A stretch of DNA of 64,000 nt from Clostridiales bacterium (lineage in GTDB: Bacteria > Bacillota > Clostridia > Lachnospirales > Lachnospiraceae): assembly GCA_023663185.1 (NCBI GenBank), contig JAMPHY010000005.1, forward strand, positions 62,001 to 126,000, given 5' to 3'. Below, piece by piece: positions 33,380-42,204 of this stretch. The translations under genes were made by a program, and so were the position numbers. Positions within the stretch are counted from its first letter, which is position 1; each line of letters starts with the position of its first letter. The notes under the pieces were generated by a model. That model saw only the letters and a program-made list of their open reading frames with translations, had not been told where the DNA came from and ran no database searches.

Positions 33380-35149
33380 ATGGATATAGTTAAAGTTTTA
33401 AATGAATACGACGCAATGTACGGGAATGTGTCGCTGGATAAAGTAGAGGATTTCCTGTTTGATAAGATAAAGGAAGCCATGAACGAGGAAGACACGTCTT
33501 CGCTTATCACCTTATTAAATGAAATGATAGGCTTATGCCGCGATACGACGCAGAAGGATAAGGCGCTTATCTATTGCAATGAGCTGCAGAAGCTGCTTGA
33601 GCGTCTTGGCTTACAGGAGACATTAAGTTATGCCACTTCCACGCTTAACATTGCAAACGCATACAGGGCATTCGGTTTACATAATGATGCCTTGAATGCT
33701 TTTAGCATGGTGGAAGACTGCTATAAAAAATGCCTTGAAAGCGACGATTCACTTTTTGCAAGCCTATATAATAACTGGGGGCTGCTATATCAAGAAATCG
33801 GTGATTATGTTAAGGCGAAGGAAGTCCTTTTGCTTGCGCTTGGCATAGTGGATAAAGAAAAAGGCGCTAAAATGAAGAAAGCCTCTACCCTTGCCAATCT
33901 GGGAGCCGCAATGATACAGCTTCCTAATAAGGAAGATAAAGACAGGGCGGCAGAGTATATAAAAGAGGCGCTTACGCTATTTGAAGAGGACGGCGGAAGG
34001 GATTTTCATTATGGCGCGGCGCTATCGGCAATGGGAGATGTATATTATGGAGAAAAAGATTATATAAACGCCGCCGCCTATTATCAACGCGCGCTTTTGG
34101 AAGTCTATAAGCATACGGGCAGGAATGATAATTATAACAGGGTATACGAGAAATATCTAAGCGCGGTAAAGGCGGCGGGCGGCAAAGATATCTGGGTATC
34201 CAATATGGAGCGCAGCCGCAAGTTTTATGAAGAATATGGAAAAGATATGATTTATACTCAGTTTGGTGATTATGAGAAACGTATAGCTGTAGGAGTGGTC
34301 GGAGAGGGTTCGGACTGCTTTGGTTTTGACGACGCTGTTTCTATGGACCACGATTATGCGCCGGGCTTTTGCATGTGGCTTATTGATGAAGACTATGCTA
34401 AGATAGGAAAGAGCCTGCAGTGCGCCTATGATGAACTGGTTAAACAGTGCGGAGTCGGCAATATGAGCGGCGATTTTCTGGAGCGCAGAAGGGGAGTAAG
34501 TTCTGTTGCGGATTTTTATAACAGGCTGCTTGCACAGGATATTTCATTCGAGGAGCCTTTTACGATAGACTATGCCAAAGTGCAGGAGTATCAGCTTGCG
34601 CAGGCGGTAAACGGTGAAGTGTTCCGCGATGACTTGGGCGTTTTTACAGGCATAAGGGAGAAGCTGGCGGCATATTATCCCGATGAGATATGGCGGATTA
34701 AGCTTGCGCAGTCTATGCACGACTTTTCACAGTATGCGCAGAGCAACTATCCGCGCATGATGGCAAGGCGGGATTATGTGAGCGCGTCGATGTGCATCTC
34801 TAAAGCGATGGAGAGCATAATGGATATCATGTATCTTTTGAACAGGAGATATGCGCCGTACTATAAATGGAAGAAGAAGGGGCTTGAAAAGCTTGCGAAG
34901 CTAAAGGAGATAGTGCCTTTATTGGAGAAGCTTGCCGTACTTCCGTCTCAGGCGGGGGCATGGGAGAATGGTGTATATACTTCGGATACTGTGAATACAA
35001 ATGATGAGGCGGTTGTCTTATTTGAGCAAGCGGCGGAATATATTTTAAAGGAAATGACAGGACAGGGAATAGTGGAAGGAAGCGATAATTTTCTTGAATT
35101 GTATGTGGCGCGGATTCTTAATTGTGAAAATGACGAGTTCAGATTATAA
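33380..35149 (+). CDS. TPR protein with DUF4037 nucleotidyltransferase-like domain
   Basis: 589 residues from ATG 33380 (GTG 33371 is also possible). Residues ~40-275 are tetratricopeptide repeats (ASLYNNWGLLYQEIGDYVKA; MGDVYYGEKDYINAAAYYQR). From ~300 a DUF4037-like domain follows: VGEGSDCFGFDDAVSMDHDY resembles the G-S-x(n)-D-x-D active-site strand-turn-strand of minimal nucleotidyltransferases, and the last ~130 helical residues resemble an NTase substrate-binding bundle. Translationally adjacent to the DUF4125 gene, with which DUF4037 proteins are commonly paired. Substrate unknown; nucleotidyl transfer is inferred. Confidence 0.75.
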   Translation: MDIVKVLNEYDAMYGNVSLDKVEDFLFDKIKEAMNEEDTSSLITLLNEMIGLCRDTTQKDKALIYCNELQKLLERLGLQETLSYATSTLNIANAYRAFGLHNDALNAFSMVEDCYKKCLESDDSLFASLYNNWGLLYQEIGDYVKAKEVLLLALGIVDKEKGAKMKKASTLANLGAAMIQLPNKEDKDRAAEYIKEALTLFEEDGGRDFHYGAALSAMGDVYYGEKDYINAAAYYQRALLEVYKHTGRNDNYNRVYEKYLSAVKAAGGKDIWVSNMERSRKFYEEYGKDMIYTQFGDYEKRIAVGVVGEGSDCFGFDDAVSMDHDYAPGFCMWLIDEDYAKIGKSLQCAYDELVKQCGVGNMSGDFLERRRGVSSVADFYNRLLAQDISFEEPFTIDYAKVQEYQLAQAVNGEVFRDDLGVFTGIREKLAAYYPDEIWRIKLAQSMHDFSQYAQSNYPRMMARRDYVSASMCISKAMESIMDIMYLLNRRYAPYYKWKKKGLEKLAKLKEIVPLLEKLAVLPSQAGAWENGVYTSDTVNTNDEAVVLFEQAAEYILKEMTGQGIVEGSDNFLELYVARILNCENDEFRL

Positions 35150-35193
35150 GTTCTGGTTACTGGAAAAAGTATGAAGGGAGAGAAAGCATTAAA

Positions 35194-35802
35194 ATGAACA
35201 CGGAAATAATTGAAAAAATAGTAGAGCTTGAGTGGCAGCAGTTTGACAAGGTGGTAAACGAGGGCGGAAGAGCGGATTGTCAGGACGATTTTGAGACTTT
35301 TTCCATTATGCGTAAAAGCCAGTACATGACATGGAATGACGAGTTGCTTGCAAGCTATCTGGAAGATTTACAAACGGCGGATAAAGAAGGGCGGAATCTT
35401 ATAACAGAGAAATATGCGCGCATGATGGAAAGCACCGCGCCAAAGAAATACGAAGAACTTAAGGCAATGCTGCCCGTGCTTGATGAGGAAAGAGTAAAAA
35501 TTCAGGAAGAAATAATTAAAATCCAGATGGGCTGGATGGAAGATTTCGCAGGGAAGTTTCCGGTAATGGCGGGAAGGGCGAGGACGCTGCACACATTTGA
35601 AGATAAGGAATACGATACTTCATATGAGACTTACCTAAGGGGCGAGCTTGGCACTTATGGCGATGATACGTTTGTGCTTTACGGAAGATTTATCGCCGCT
35701 TATGCCAAAGAAGGAAAAAATCTTGCCTACGATATCATGAACAATACGGCGAAGCTGTATGGATATGAGTCGGTAGAAGCGGCGGAGAAGCAGAATGCTT
35801 AA
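35194..35802 (+). CDS. DUF4125 family protein
   Basis: 202 residues, start after AAGGGAGAG. Almost entirely helical, cytosolic, with the family-like pattern IVELEWQQFDKVVNEGGRAD and MRKSQYMTW near the N-terminus and TYLRGELGTYGDDTFVLYGR near the end. It lies 44 bp after the TPR-DUF4037 gene in the same transcription unit, suggesting the two act together. No known catalytic motif. Confidence 0.8.
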   Translation: MNTEIIEKIVELEWQQFDKVVNEGGRADCQDDFETFSIMRKSQYMTWNDELLASYLEDLQTADKEGRNLITEKYARMMESTAPKKYEELKAMLPVLDEERVKIQEEIIKIQMGWMEDFAGKFPVMAGRARTLHTFEDKEYDTSYETYLRGELGTYGDDTFVLYGRFIAAYAKEGKNLAYDIMNNTAKLYGYESVEAAEKQNA

Positions 35803-35874
35803 AAATTTTTATCACTATATGACAGTCATGAATATAATGAAATAAGCGAAAATATAAGGGAGTAATCCAGATTT

Positions 35875-37542
35875 ATGGCGGTTGGTTACTTAATTGTACA
35901 GGCGAGGACTGCGCAGGATGCCATTCCGATTGCGGGTGCCAATATTCAGGTGCTTGATGATGAAGGCGGAAGCGTCTATGAGCTTATTTCTGATGAAAGC
36001 GGGGAAACGCAGAGGGTTCCGTTAGAAACCGTGGATAAAAGCCTTTCACTCGATTCAAACTACTCAGGCACGCCGTATTTAAGATACGATATAACGGCGC
36101 AGGCGGAAGGGTATAAGTCTTTTCATATTATAGGGGTTCCTATATTTGACGGCGAAACGGCGATTCAGACGCTTGCGTTTGAGCCGCTGCAGTCTACATC
36201 GGCGCGGAGTAATGCACCTGTGACTGAAATAACGATGGGGAATTTTGCCATTGATATTCCTGAGTGGCGCTCGCAGGAAGGTCCGGCGATACGTCCGTAT
36301 GTGCTGCGTTATGTGGCTATTCCCAATCCGATTACGGTACATCTTGGCAGCCCTTCGTCATATGCTTCTAATGTCAGGGTATCTTTTTCTGATTATGTGA
36401 AAAATGTAGCAAGCAGCGAGATATACCCTACGTGGCCGGACGCATCGTTAAGGGCGAATATTTACGCAATTATCACCTTTGCGCTGAACAGGGTTTTTAC
36501 GGAATGGTATAGGAGTCAGGGGTATAGCTTTGACATTACCAATAGCACCGCCTATGACCAATATTTTGTATATGGGCGCACGATTTATGAATCTATAAGC
36601 AGGATTGTGGACGAGATTTTTAATGAATATGTAAGAAGGGCGGGACAGAACGCGCCGTATTTTACGTCCTTTTGCAACGGAACCAGCGCTGTCTGCGCCG
36701 GACTTTCGCAGTGGGGGACGGTTTCATTAGCGAACAGTGGGTATACGCCGCTGCAGATTCTTAGATATTATTATCCGAACGATGTGGAAATAGCGGAAAC
36801 CAACGTTATTACAGACGTATTATCTTCATATCCGGGAACTGCGCTTAGGGTAGGCAGCAGCGGGCTTGACGTAGAGACTATTCAGACCTATCTTGGCAGG
36901 ATACGCAGAAACTATCCTGCAATTCCGGTTATCACGGACGCAGCGGGGACGTTTGGAGAAAGCACCAGAGCGGCGGTAAGTAAATTCCAAAGTATTTTTA
37001 ATTTACAGGTGGACGGAATCGTTGGAAAGGCTACATGGTATAAATTATCAAGCCTGTATGCCGCAGTCACAAGGCTGGCGGAACTTGACAGCGAAGGGAC
37101 TTCGTTAGGTATCGGCACAGTGCCGCCGTCTGCCGTCTTAAGACAGGGTTCAAGGGGAGCAGACGTTGTTACGCTGCAATATATTCTGTCTGCGATTGCG
37201 GAATTTTATCCGTCTATTCCAGTTATATCACAGGACGGAATCTTCGGGAGCATGACGCGGCAGGCGGTAGTAGCTTATCAGAGAATGATGAACTTATCTC
37301 CCGATGGAATAGTGGGGAACGCCACATGGCGCTCGTTATATGAAACTTATCTCGGAATTGTGGAAAATGTGCCGCCCCCAGCTACAAATCCCGGAACATT
37401 TAAATATACCGTGCGTTCGGGGGATACTTTGTGGCTGCTTTCTAGAAGGTTCGGGACTACCGTAGATGAAATAAAGAGATTGAACGGACTTAGCAGCGAT
37501 TTGCTGAATATCGGGCAGGTCTTGTTAATTCCGGAGACGTAA
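35875..37542 (+). CDS. SpoIID-like, peptidoglycan-binding and LysM protein
   Basis: 555 residues without a classical signal peptide. Residues ~1-95 look like a carboxypeptidase-regulatory-type beta domain (GANIQVLDDEGGSVYELISD). Residues ~185-310 resemble a SpoIID/LytB domain (RANIYAIITFALNRVFTEWY, then FDITNSTAYDQ and QWGTVSLANSGYTPLQILRY). Two PG_binding_1 repeats follow (LRVGSSGLDVETIQTYLGRI; LRQGSRGADVVTLQYILSAI), and a C-terminal LysM (YTVRSGDTLWLLSRRFGTTV). This architecture suits spore cortex or coat remodelling in Clostridia. Not clearly in an operon with its neighbours. Confidence 0.85.
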   Translation: MAVGYLIVQARTAQDAIPIAGANIQVLDDEGGSVYELISDESGETQRVPLETVDKSLSLDSNYSGTPYLRYDITAQAEGYKSFHIIGVPIFDGETAIQTLAFEPLQSTSARSNAPVTEITMGNFAIDIPEWRSQEGPAIRPYVLRYVAIPNPITVHLGSPSSYASNVRVSFSDYVKNVASSEIYPTWPDASLRANIYAIITFALNRVFTEWYRSQGYSFDITNSTAYDQYFVYGRTIYESISRIVDEIFNEYVRRAGQNAPYFTSFCNGTSAVCAGLSQWGTVSLANSGYTPLQILRYYYPNDVEIAETNVITDVLSSYPGTALRVGSSGLDVETIQTYLGRIRRNYPAIPVITDAAGTFGESTRAAVSKFQSIFNLQVDGIVGKATWYKLSSLYAAVTRLAELDSEGTSLGIGTVPPSAVLRQGSRGADVVTLQYILSAIAEFYPSIPVISQDGIFGSMTRQAVVAYQRMMNLSPDGIVGNATWRSLYETYLGIVENVPPPATNPGTFKYTVRSGDTLWLLSRRFGTTVDEIKRLNGLSSDLLNIGQVLLIPET

Positions 37543-37563
37543 TGTAGAAAGAATTTAAATTAC

Positions 37564-37602
37564 GGCGGCATGGACATATATGTTTCCATGCCGCCTGTGA
37601 AA
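37564..37602 (+). terminator. Hairpin terminator, ACATATGT-loop family
   Basis: A perfect 11-bp stem GGCGGCATGGA / TCCATGCCGCC holds the loop CATATATGTT and lies between two convergent gene ends (stops at 37542 and 37605). In reverse orientation the loop region differs by one base in 16 from that at 14405. Confidence 0.75.
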
Positions 37603-37604
37603 TT

Positions 37605-38105
37605 TTATTCAATGTTGAATAGTTCATCAAATGTAATTTTGAAGTTAGGAAACATAACGAGCTGCAAATCATCTTTGTTTTGAGTAGTGATAGTCTCATA
37701 AAGATATGGATAAGCCGTATCGTCATCTTTCCAGTCAAACATATATATTTCAACTTGCTTTTTACGCCAGTCAGCAATCCAATATTCAGACACACCTACT
37801 TTACAATATATTTGCATTTTTTCATTACGGTCATATTCTTCTGTGGAGTCAGAGAGAACTTCCATAACAAAGCGGGGAATTCCAGTAAATGATACATTTT
37901 TTCTATCACGCATATTACAGATTATGGATACGTCAGGTATGACAATGTTATCATTATTTTCACGCCACTGATATTGTACACTGTCACCAAATACACGACA
38001 CAGACTGTCTTTAATCTGACTGCCTATTTTTATGACAAAGTTATGGATGACCATTGAATGTTCAAGATAAGTTTTGCTCATATCTTCTATTGGCAAGGCA
38101 TTCAT
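37605..38105 (-). CDS. Uma2-family (DUF820) putative endonuclease
   Basis: 166 residues; the ATG at 38105 is preceded by GGAGGTG on the minus strand, so I shorten the frame by six codons. PD-(D/E)xK-like core: VIPDVSIICN (Asp), RFVMEVLSDSTEEYDRNEK (Glu and Lys) and YCKVGVSEYWIADWR. Uma2 proteins are abundant in cyanobacteria and sporadic elsewhere, usually of unknown role; nuclease activity is inferred from the fold. AT-rich and isolated, consistent with horizontal acquisition. Confidence 0.85.
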   Translation of the reverse strand: MNALPIEDMSKTYLEHSMVIHNFVIKIGSQIKDSLCRVFGDSVQYQWRENNDNIVIPDVSIICNMRDRKNVSFTGIPRFVMEVLSDSTEEYDRNEKMQIYCKVGVSEYWIADWRKKQVEIYMFDWKDDDTAYPYLYETITTQNKDDLQLVMFPNFKITFDELFNIE

Positions 38106-38265
38106 TATGTTTGTCACCTCCATTAGTTACTGTATTATGCTTAGTATAACATGCTTGAGTGATAAAGTCTATTAATTTTCAAGGCAAAACCGATTGACAG
38201 ATAATATAATAACCACTAAACTATCAATTAAATATAGCATATACTAAAAAGGAGCATAAACGATA

Positions 38266-38748
38266 ATGAAAGCGGGGATTATGAAATATAAAAAAATCAT
38301 GCTGGTTATTTGCGACATATTGGAGATGGCGGCAGCTTTGCTTGTATTGGGGGGAATCCTGCTGTCAACGTACAGCCTTTTAAAAAACTTCGATGTTTTC
38401 TTTGAACTGCTAGATGATATGTCCTTGTTTAAAGACTATCTGGCAAAGATTTTTATACTGGTTATCGGAATCGAGTTTTTACAGATGCTTTGCCGTCCGA
38501 ACGCAGATAATATTATCGAAGTGCTGCTGTTTCTGGTAGCGCGCCATATGATTGTTTACGATACCACGACGCTGGAAGATTTTGTGTCCGTTATCAGTAT
38601 CGCGATTTTATGCGTGCTTAGAAGATATCTGCATGTGTCGGAGAAAAAGGTGAAAAATGAAGTGGAAGAATGCGACGACGAAAGTATGGATATGGCAGAA
38701 AATGCGGGTACTGCGGGAAACGTTGACGCGATAAAGAAGGAAGTATGA
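38266..38748 (+). CDS. PsiE-like small membrane protein
   Basis: 160 residues with four predicted transmembrane helices (about 10-35, 55-75, 85-100, 108-125) and an acidic cytosolic tail. The segment FILVIGIEFLQML followed by NIIEVLLFLVARHMIVY matches the phosphate-starvation-inducible PsiE pattern. The ATG at 38266 follows AAGGAG at a long 12 bases; the internal ATG at 38281 is an alternative. It abuts the phosphodiesterase gene (3-bp gap), so they are probably co-transcribed. Role unknown. Confidence 0.65.
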   Translation: MKAGIMKYKKIMLVICDILEMAAALLVLGGILLSTYSLLKNFDVFFELLDDMSLFKDYLAKIFILVIGIEFLQMLCRPNADNIIEVLLFLVARHMIVYDTTTLEDFVSVISIAILCVLRRYLHVSEKKVKNEVEECDDESMDMAENAGTAGNVDAIKKEV

Positions 38749-38751
38749 TAA

Positions 38752-39471
38752 ATGCAAAGAATAGGAATTATTTCCGATACGCATGGACTGCTGCGCCCGC
38801 AGGTAAGCGAAATACTAAGCGGCTGCTCTGCAATCCTGCATGGCGGAGATATCGATAAACAGGAAATACTGGCTTCACTTAAGCGTATCGCGCCTACTTA
38901 CGCAGTCCGTGGAAACACTGACGGCGAGTGGGCGGCTGCGCTTCCGGAGAGTTTGACGCTTGAGCTGCACGGAATAAAATTCTACATGACACATAACAGA
39001 AAGAGCATTCCTAAAACGCTTCCCGACGCTGACATTATTATATTCGGGCATTCACATATGTATGAGGAAAAGCGTGAGGGCGGAAGGTTATTTCTTAATC
39101 CGGGGAGCTGCGGTCCAAAAAGGTTCGTGCTGCCTGTTACGATGGCGGTGCTTAATATAACGGACTCAGGTTCTTATGATGTGGAGAAAATTGAGATACC
39201 TGTAAAGCCGCTTACAGATAGCAAAAATAAAATGTCTGAAAATCAGCAATCAAAAGACGGCGGACAACAAACCTTAGACGAAGCCGCCATACCAAAAGAC
39301 CTTAAACAGATAATCATTGCCGTAATGAAAGATACGGACCGTAAAATACCGGTAGACGAAATTGCCAGAAAAAACGGCATAAGCATACAGCTTGCAGAGC
39401 AGATATGCCGCCTGTATCTGACGCATCCGGGTGTGAGTGCAGACGGCATTATGGCGAAAATGGGAATCTGA
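38752..39471 (+). CDS. YfcE-type metallophosphoesterase with extra C-terminal domain
   Basis: 239 residues. Residues 1-150 hold the calcineurin-like fold: IISDTHG (metal Asp and His), LHGGDID, VRGNTDGEW, MTHNRK (variant of the usual G-H-x-H block) and FGHSHMYEE, then LNPGSCGPKR. Such enzymes cleave phosphodiesters. Residues ~175-239 add a helical tail (VDEIARKNGISIQLAEQICR; THPGVSADGIMAKMGI) resembling a small winged/HTH module seen in related Lachnospiraceae proteins. The T-H-N replacement of G-H may weaken one metal site. Confidence 0.85.
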   Translation: MQRIGIISDTHGLLRPQVSEILSGCSAILHGGDIDKQEILASLKRIAPTYAVRGNTDGEWAAALPESLTLELHGIKFYMTHNRKSIPKTLPDADIIIFGHSHMYEEKREGGRLFLNPGSCGPKRFVLPVTMAVLNITDSGSYDVEKIEIPVKPLTDSKNKMSENQQSKDGGQQTLDEAAIPKDLKQIIIAVMKDTDRKIPVDEIARKNGISIQLAEQICRLYLTHPGVSADGIMAKMGI

Positions 39472-39500
39472 TGGGCTTTAATCAATTCTTTTAGATTTGT

Positions 39501-39544
39501 TAAGAAAAAGTTTTGTTTTTTATACATAACTTTTTCTTTTTTTT
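39501..39544 (+). terminator. Terminator of phosphodiesterase operon
   Basis: TAAGAAAAAGTT and AACTTTTTCTT pair around a ~15-base loop, followed by a long T-run. Confidence 0.8.
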
Positions 39545-39720
39545 ATTCTATTATCTCTATATGTTCATAGCGAACCTCATGTATTTATTAAATTTATATT
39601 GGTGGGAAAGGTGCATTTGCTTATGGAAAGTTGAAGATTTTAAGAAAGCGCAGACGTTATTTATATTGTACAACGTGGCTCTACAATTACTTAATACAGA
39701 GAAAGGAGATTAAACATAAA

Positions 39721-40230
39721 ATGGACATAAGCACAATAACACTATACTTCACCAAATACGGAGCGATTGCGATTTTTGTAATCGTACTGCTTGAATACAT
39801 GAACCTTCCCGGATTTCCGGCGGGAGTAATAATGCCGCTTTCGGGAATATGGGCGGCGAAAGGAAATATCAATTTTCTCTCGGTAATGCTTATTACGCTC
39901 TTAGCGGGAGTGGTCGGAAGCTGGATACTTTATTTCTTAGGCTGGACGGGCGGCAGTCTGTTCCTTGAAAAGTACCTGAAAAAATTTCCGAAAAGCAAGG
40001 AAGCCATCGACAGGAATTTTGAACTGATTAGGCAAAAGGGGTATGTCGGGATTTTTATAAGCAAGCTTATCCCCATGATTAGAACGCTGATATCCATTCC
40101 TGCGGGCGTGATGAAAATGAACTTTGTGAAATATACCATAAGCTCTGCGCTCGGCGTGTTCGTTTGGAATCTGGTGTTCGTGGGAGCCGGCTATTATTTC
40201 GGCGATATGGTTTTGAACTATCTGGGTTAG
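39721..40230 (+). CDS. DedA-family membrane protein
   Basis: 169 residues from ATG 39721, after AAAGGAG. Five hydrophobic segments and the family blocks FLGWTGGSLFLEKYLKK, then EKKG-equivalent RQKGYVGIFISKLIPMIRTL and SIPAGVMKMNFVKYT. DedA/SNARE-associated proteins act in membrane lipid flipping, including C55-P and phosphatidylethanolamine carriers. The glycosyltransferase starts 14 bp later, so they are likely co-expressed in envelope lipid metabolism. Confidence 0.92.
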   Translation: MDISTITLYFTKYGAIAIFVIVLLEYMNLPGFPAGVIMPLSGIWAAKGNINFLSVMLITLLAGVVGSWILYFLGWTGGSLFLEKYLKKFPKSKEAIDRNFELIRQKGYVGIFISKLIPMIRTLISIPAGVMKMNFVKYTISSALGVFVWNLVFVGAGYYFGDMVLNYLG

Positions 40231-40243
40231 GGGGACAGAAGAG

Positions 40244-41446
40244 ATGAGAATAGCAATGATGACTAACAATTACAAACCGTTTATAGGCGGCGTGCCTATC
40301 TCGATTGAACGCTTAAGCGAAGGGCTTAGGGCAATCGGACATGAAGTGGTGGTATTTGCCCCCGAATACGATAATCAGGACGAAGATGAGAATGTTGTAC
40401 GCTACCGTGCCTTTATTAAAGGAATCGTGAACGGCGTATCCGTGCCCGACAGCTTTGATACGGAGATTGAAAGGCGTTTCAGGGAAGGAAAGTTCGACCT
40501 TATCCATGTCCATCACCCTATGCTGATTGGCAGGACGGCGCTGTATCTGTCTAAGAAATACAACGTGCCTTTATGCTTTACATACCATACAAGGTATGAA
40601 CAGTACCTTCACTATGTTAAAGCAGCTTTTCTTGCAAATCTGGTGCCGTACTATATTAATGACTATATTAGTCAATGCAATATGGTATTCGCGCCTACGC
40701 CGTCCATGCGGGACTATCTCTTAGAAATCGGCGGCAGCGTGAGCGTGGCTGTCCTGCCTACCGGAATTAGCAGTGACAATTTCACCACGGCTAAGACCGT
40801 AGTGGAGAACCTGCGACAAAAACTTCTCGGCGGAAAGAAATATTTATTCTGCACGGTGGCAAGACTGGCGAAAGAGAAAAACATCGACTTTTTACTGCGC
40901 TCACTTGCCATAAGGAAAAAGGAGACAGCCGCGGATTTTAAACTTGCCATAGTAGGCGAAGGACCATGCAGGAGCGAACTTGAAAAGCTGGCGGAAAAGC
41001 TTGGTATAGGCGACGAAATCATATTTGTCGGGAAGGTTGCGAATAACGAGATTAAGAATTACTGTAAGGCGGCGGATTTGTTTCTTTTTGCTTCACAATC
41101 AGAGACGCAGGGCATAGTCATTCTTGAGGCGATGGCGGCGGCAACGCCCGTGCTTGCCGTAAATGCGACGGGAGTACGCGATATAGTGGTAAACGGCAGA
41201 AACGGATATATGACAGGCTTATCCGAAGAAGAATACAGTCATAAGCTTAACCGGCTTCTTAATCAGGATTTGGAGCATCTTAGCAGGGGCGCGTTAGAGA
41301 CCGCCGGAAAATATGAGACTTTAGAAATTGCTAAATGTGCGGCAGTTTATTATAATACTGCTATACAAAGCCATAGACAGAATCCTGAAAGAGTAAGCGG
41401 AATAAGAAGGTTCGTCGCCCGCGCGGATTTTGGCAGGCTGCATTAA
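40244..41446 (+). CDS. GT4 glycosyltransferase, probably diacylglycerol glucosyltransferase-like
   Basis: 400 residues. Family GT4, GT-B fold: RIAMMTNNYKPFIGGVPISI near the N-terminus, HVHHPMLIGRTAL, FTYHTRYEQYLHYV, ARLAKEKNIDFLL, and the donor-site Glu block LFASQSETQGIVILEAMAAA. The N-terminal pattern matches 1,2-diacylglycerol 3-glucosyltransferases that make membrane glycolipid. No signal peptide; likely peripheral on the membrane. Its DedA neighbour supports an envelope-lipid role. Precise acceptor is inferred. Confidence 0.85.
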   Translation: MRIAMMTNNYKPFIGGVPISIERLSEGLRAIGHEVVVFAPEYDNQDEDENVVRYRAFIKGIVNGVSVPDSFDTEIERRFREGKFDLIHVHHPMLIGRTALYLSKKYNVPLCFTYHTRYEQYLHYVKAAFLANLVPYYINDYISQCNMVFAPTPSMRDYLLEIGGSVSVAVLPTGISSDNFTTAKTVVENLRQKLLGGKKYLFCTVARLAKEKNIDFLLRSLAIRKKETAADFKLAIVGEGPCRSELEKLAEKLGIGDEIIFVGKVANNEIKNYCKAADLFLFASQSETQGIVILEAMAAATPVLAVNATGVRDIVVNGRNGYMTGLSEEEYSHKLNRLLNQDLEHLSRGALETAGKYETLEIAKCAAVYYNTAIQSHRQNPERVSGIRRFVARADFGRLH

Positions 41447-41496
41447 GCTATAGTTAAAGGAATTGCCATTTACTATAAGTACAGGGGGAAAGATAA

Positions 41497-42204
41497 GTGG
41501 AAGCTTTTCATATTTTGATTGTAGAAGATGATAAGGAAATACGGGAAGGGATAGAGATATACCTTAAAAATCAGGGTTATCAGGTATCGCAGGCAGCAGA
41601 TGGCATTGAGGGCTTAGAGAAAATCGAGGCAGAAACGATACATCTGGCGATTGTGGACGTCATGATGCCGAGAATGGACGGGATAACCATGATGATGAAA
41701 GTGCGGGAGAAAGGCTATGACTTTCCGGTGATAATGCTTTCCGCCAAATCCGAAGAAGTGGATAAAATCATGGGGCTTAACATGGGGGCGGACGATTATG
41801 TCACTAAGCCTTTTACAACGATGGAACTGCTTGCAAGAGTCAATTCACACCTTAGGCGTTACCGCAGATATCTCGACGCCGTAGACAGCAGGCAGAATAA
41901 TGAAAAAGTCTATATAATAGGCGGACTCGAACTTAATGAAGATACTGTAGAAGTCACTGTGGACGGTGCGCCGGTTAAGCTTACGCCGATGGAGTTTAAG
42001 ATTTTACTTCTTCTTGTTAAAAATCCGGGGCGCGTGTTCAGTGCAGAAGAAATCTATGAGCGCGTCTGGAATGAACAGGCGGTAAATACTGATACAATCA
42101 TGGTACATGTCAGAAGGATTCGGGAAAAAATAGAAATCAACCCGAAGGAACCAAAATATTTAAAGGTGGTGTGGGGAGTTGGATATAAAATCGAAAAAAT
42201 CTAA
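41497..42204 (+). CDS. OmpR-family response regulator
   Basis: 235 residues, GTG start after AGGGGGAAAG. Receiver domain with acidic pair E10-D11-D12, phospho-acceptor D54 (VDVMMPRMDG) and K near 104 (YVTKPF). The C-terminal winged helix begins ~150 (LTPMEFKILLLLVKNPGRVF; TIMVHVRRIREKIE). It overlaps the kinase gene by 26 bp. It probably controls the ABC genes that follow. Confidence 0.95.
   Translation: MEAFHILIVEDDKEIREGIEIYLKNQGYQVSQAADGIEGLEKIEAETIHLAIVDVMMPRMDGITMMMKVREKGYDFPVIMLSAKSEEVDKIMGLNMGADDYVTKPFTTMELLARVNSHLRRYRRYLDAVDSRQNNEKVYIIGGLELNEDTVEVTVDGAPVKLTPMEFKILLLLVKNPGRVFSAEEIYERVWNEQAVNTDTIMVHVRRIREKIEINPKEPKYLKVVWGVGYKIEKI

Noticed and set aside
39513-39713. 66-codon ORF between the phosphodiesterase and DedA genes
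   Set aside because: It starts in the terminator T-run, has no ribosome binding site and overlaps the DedA leader.
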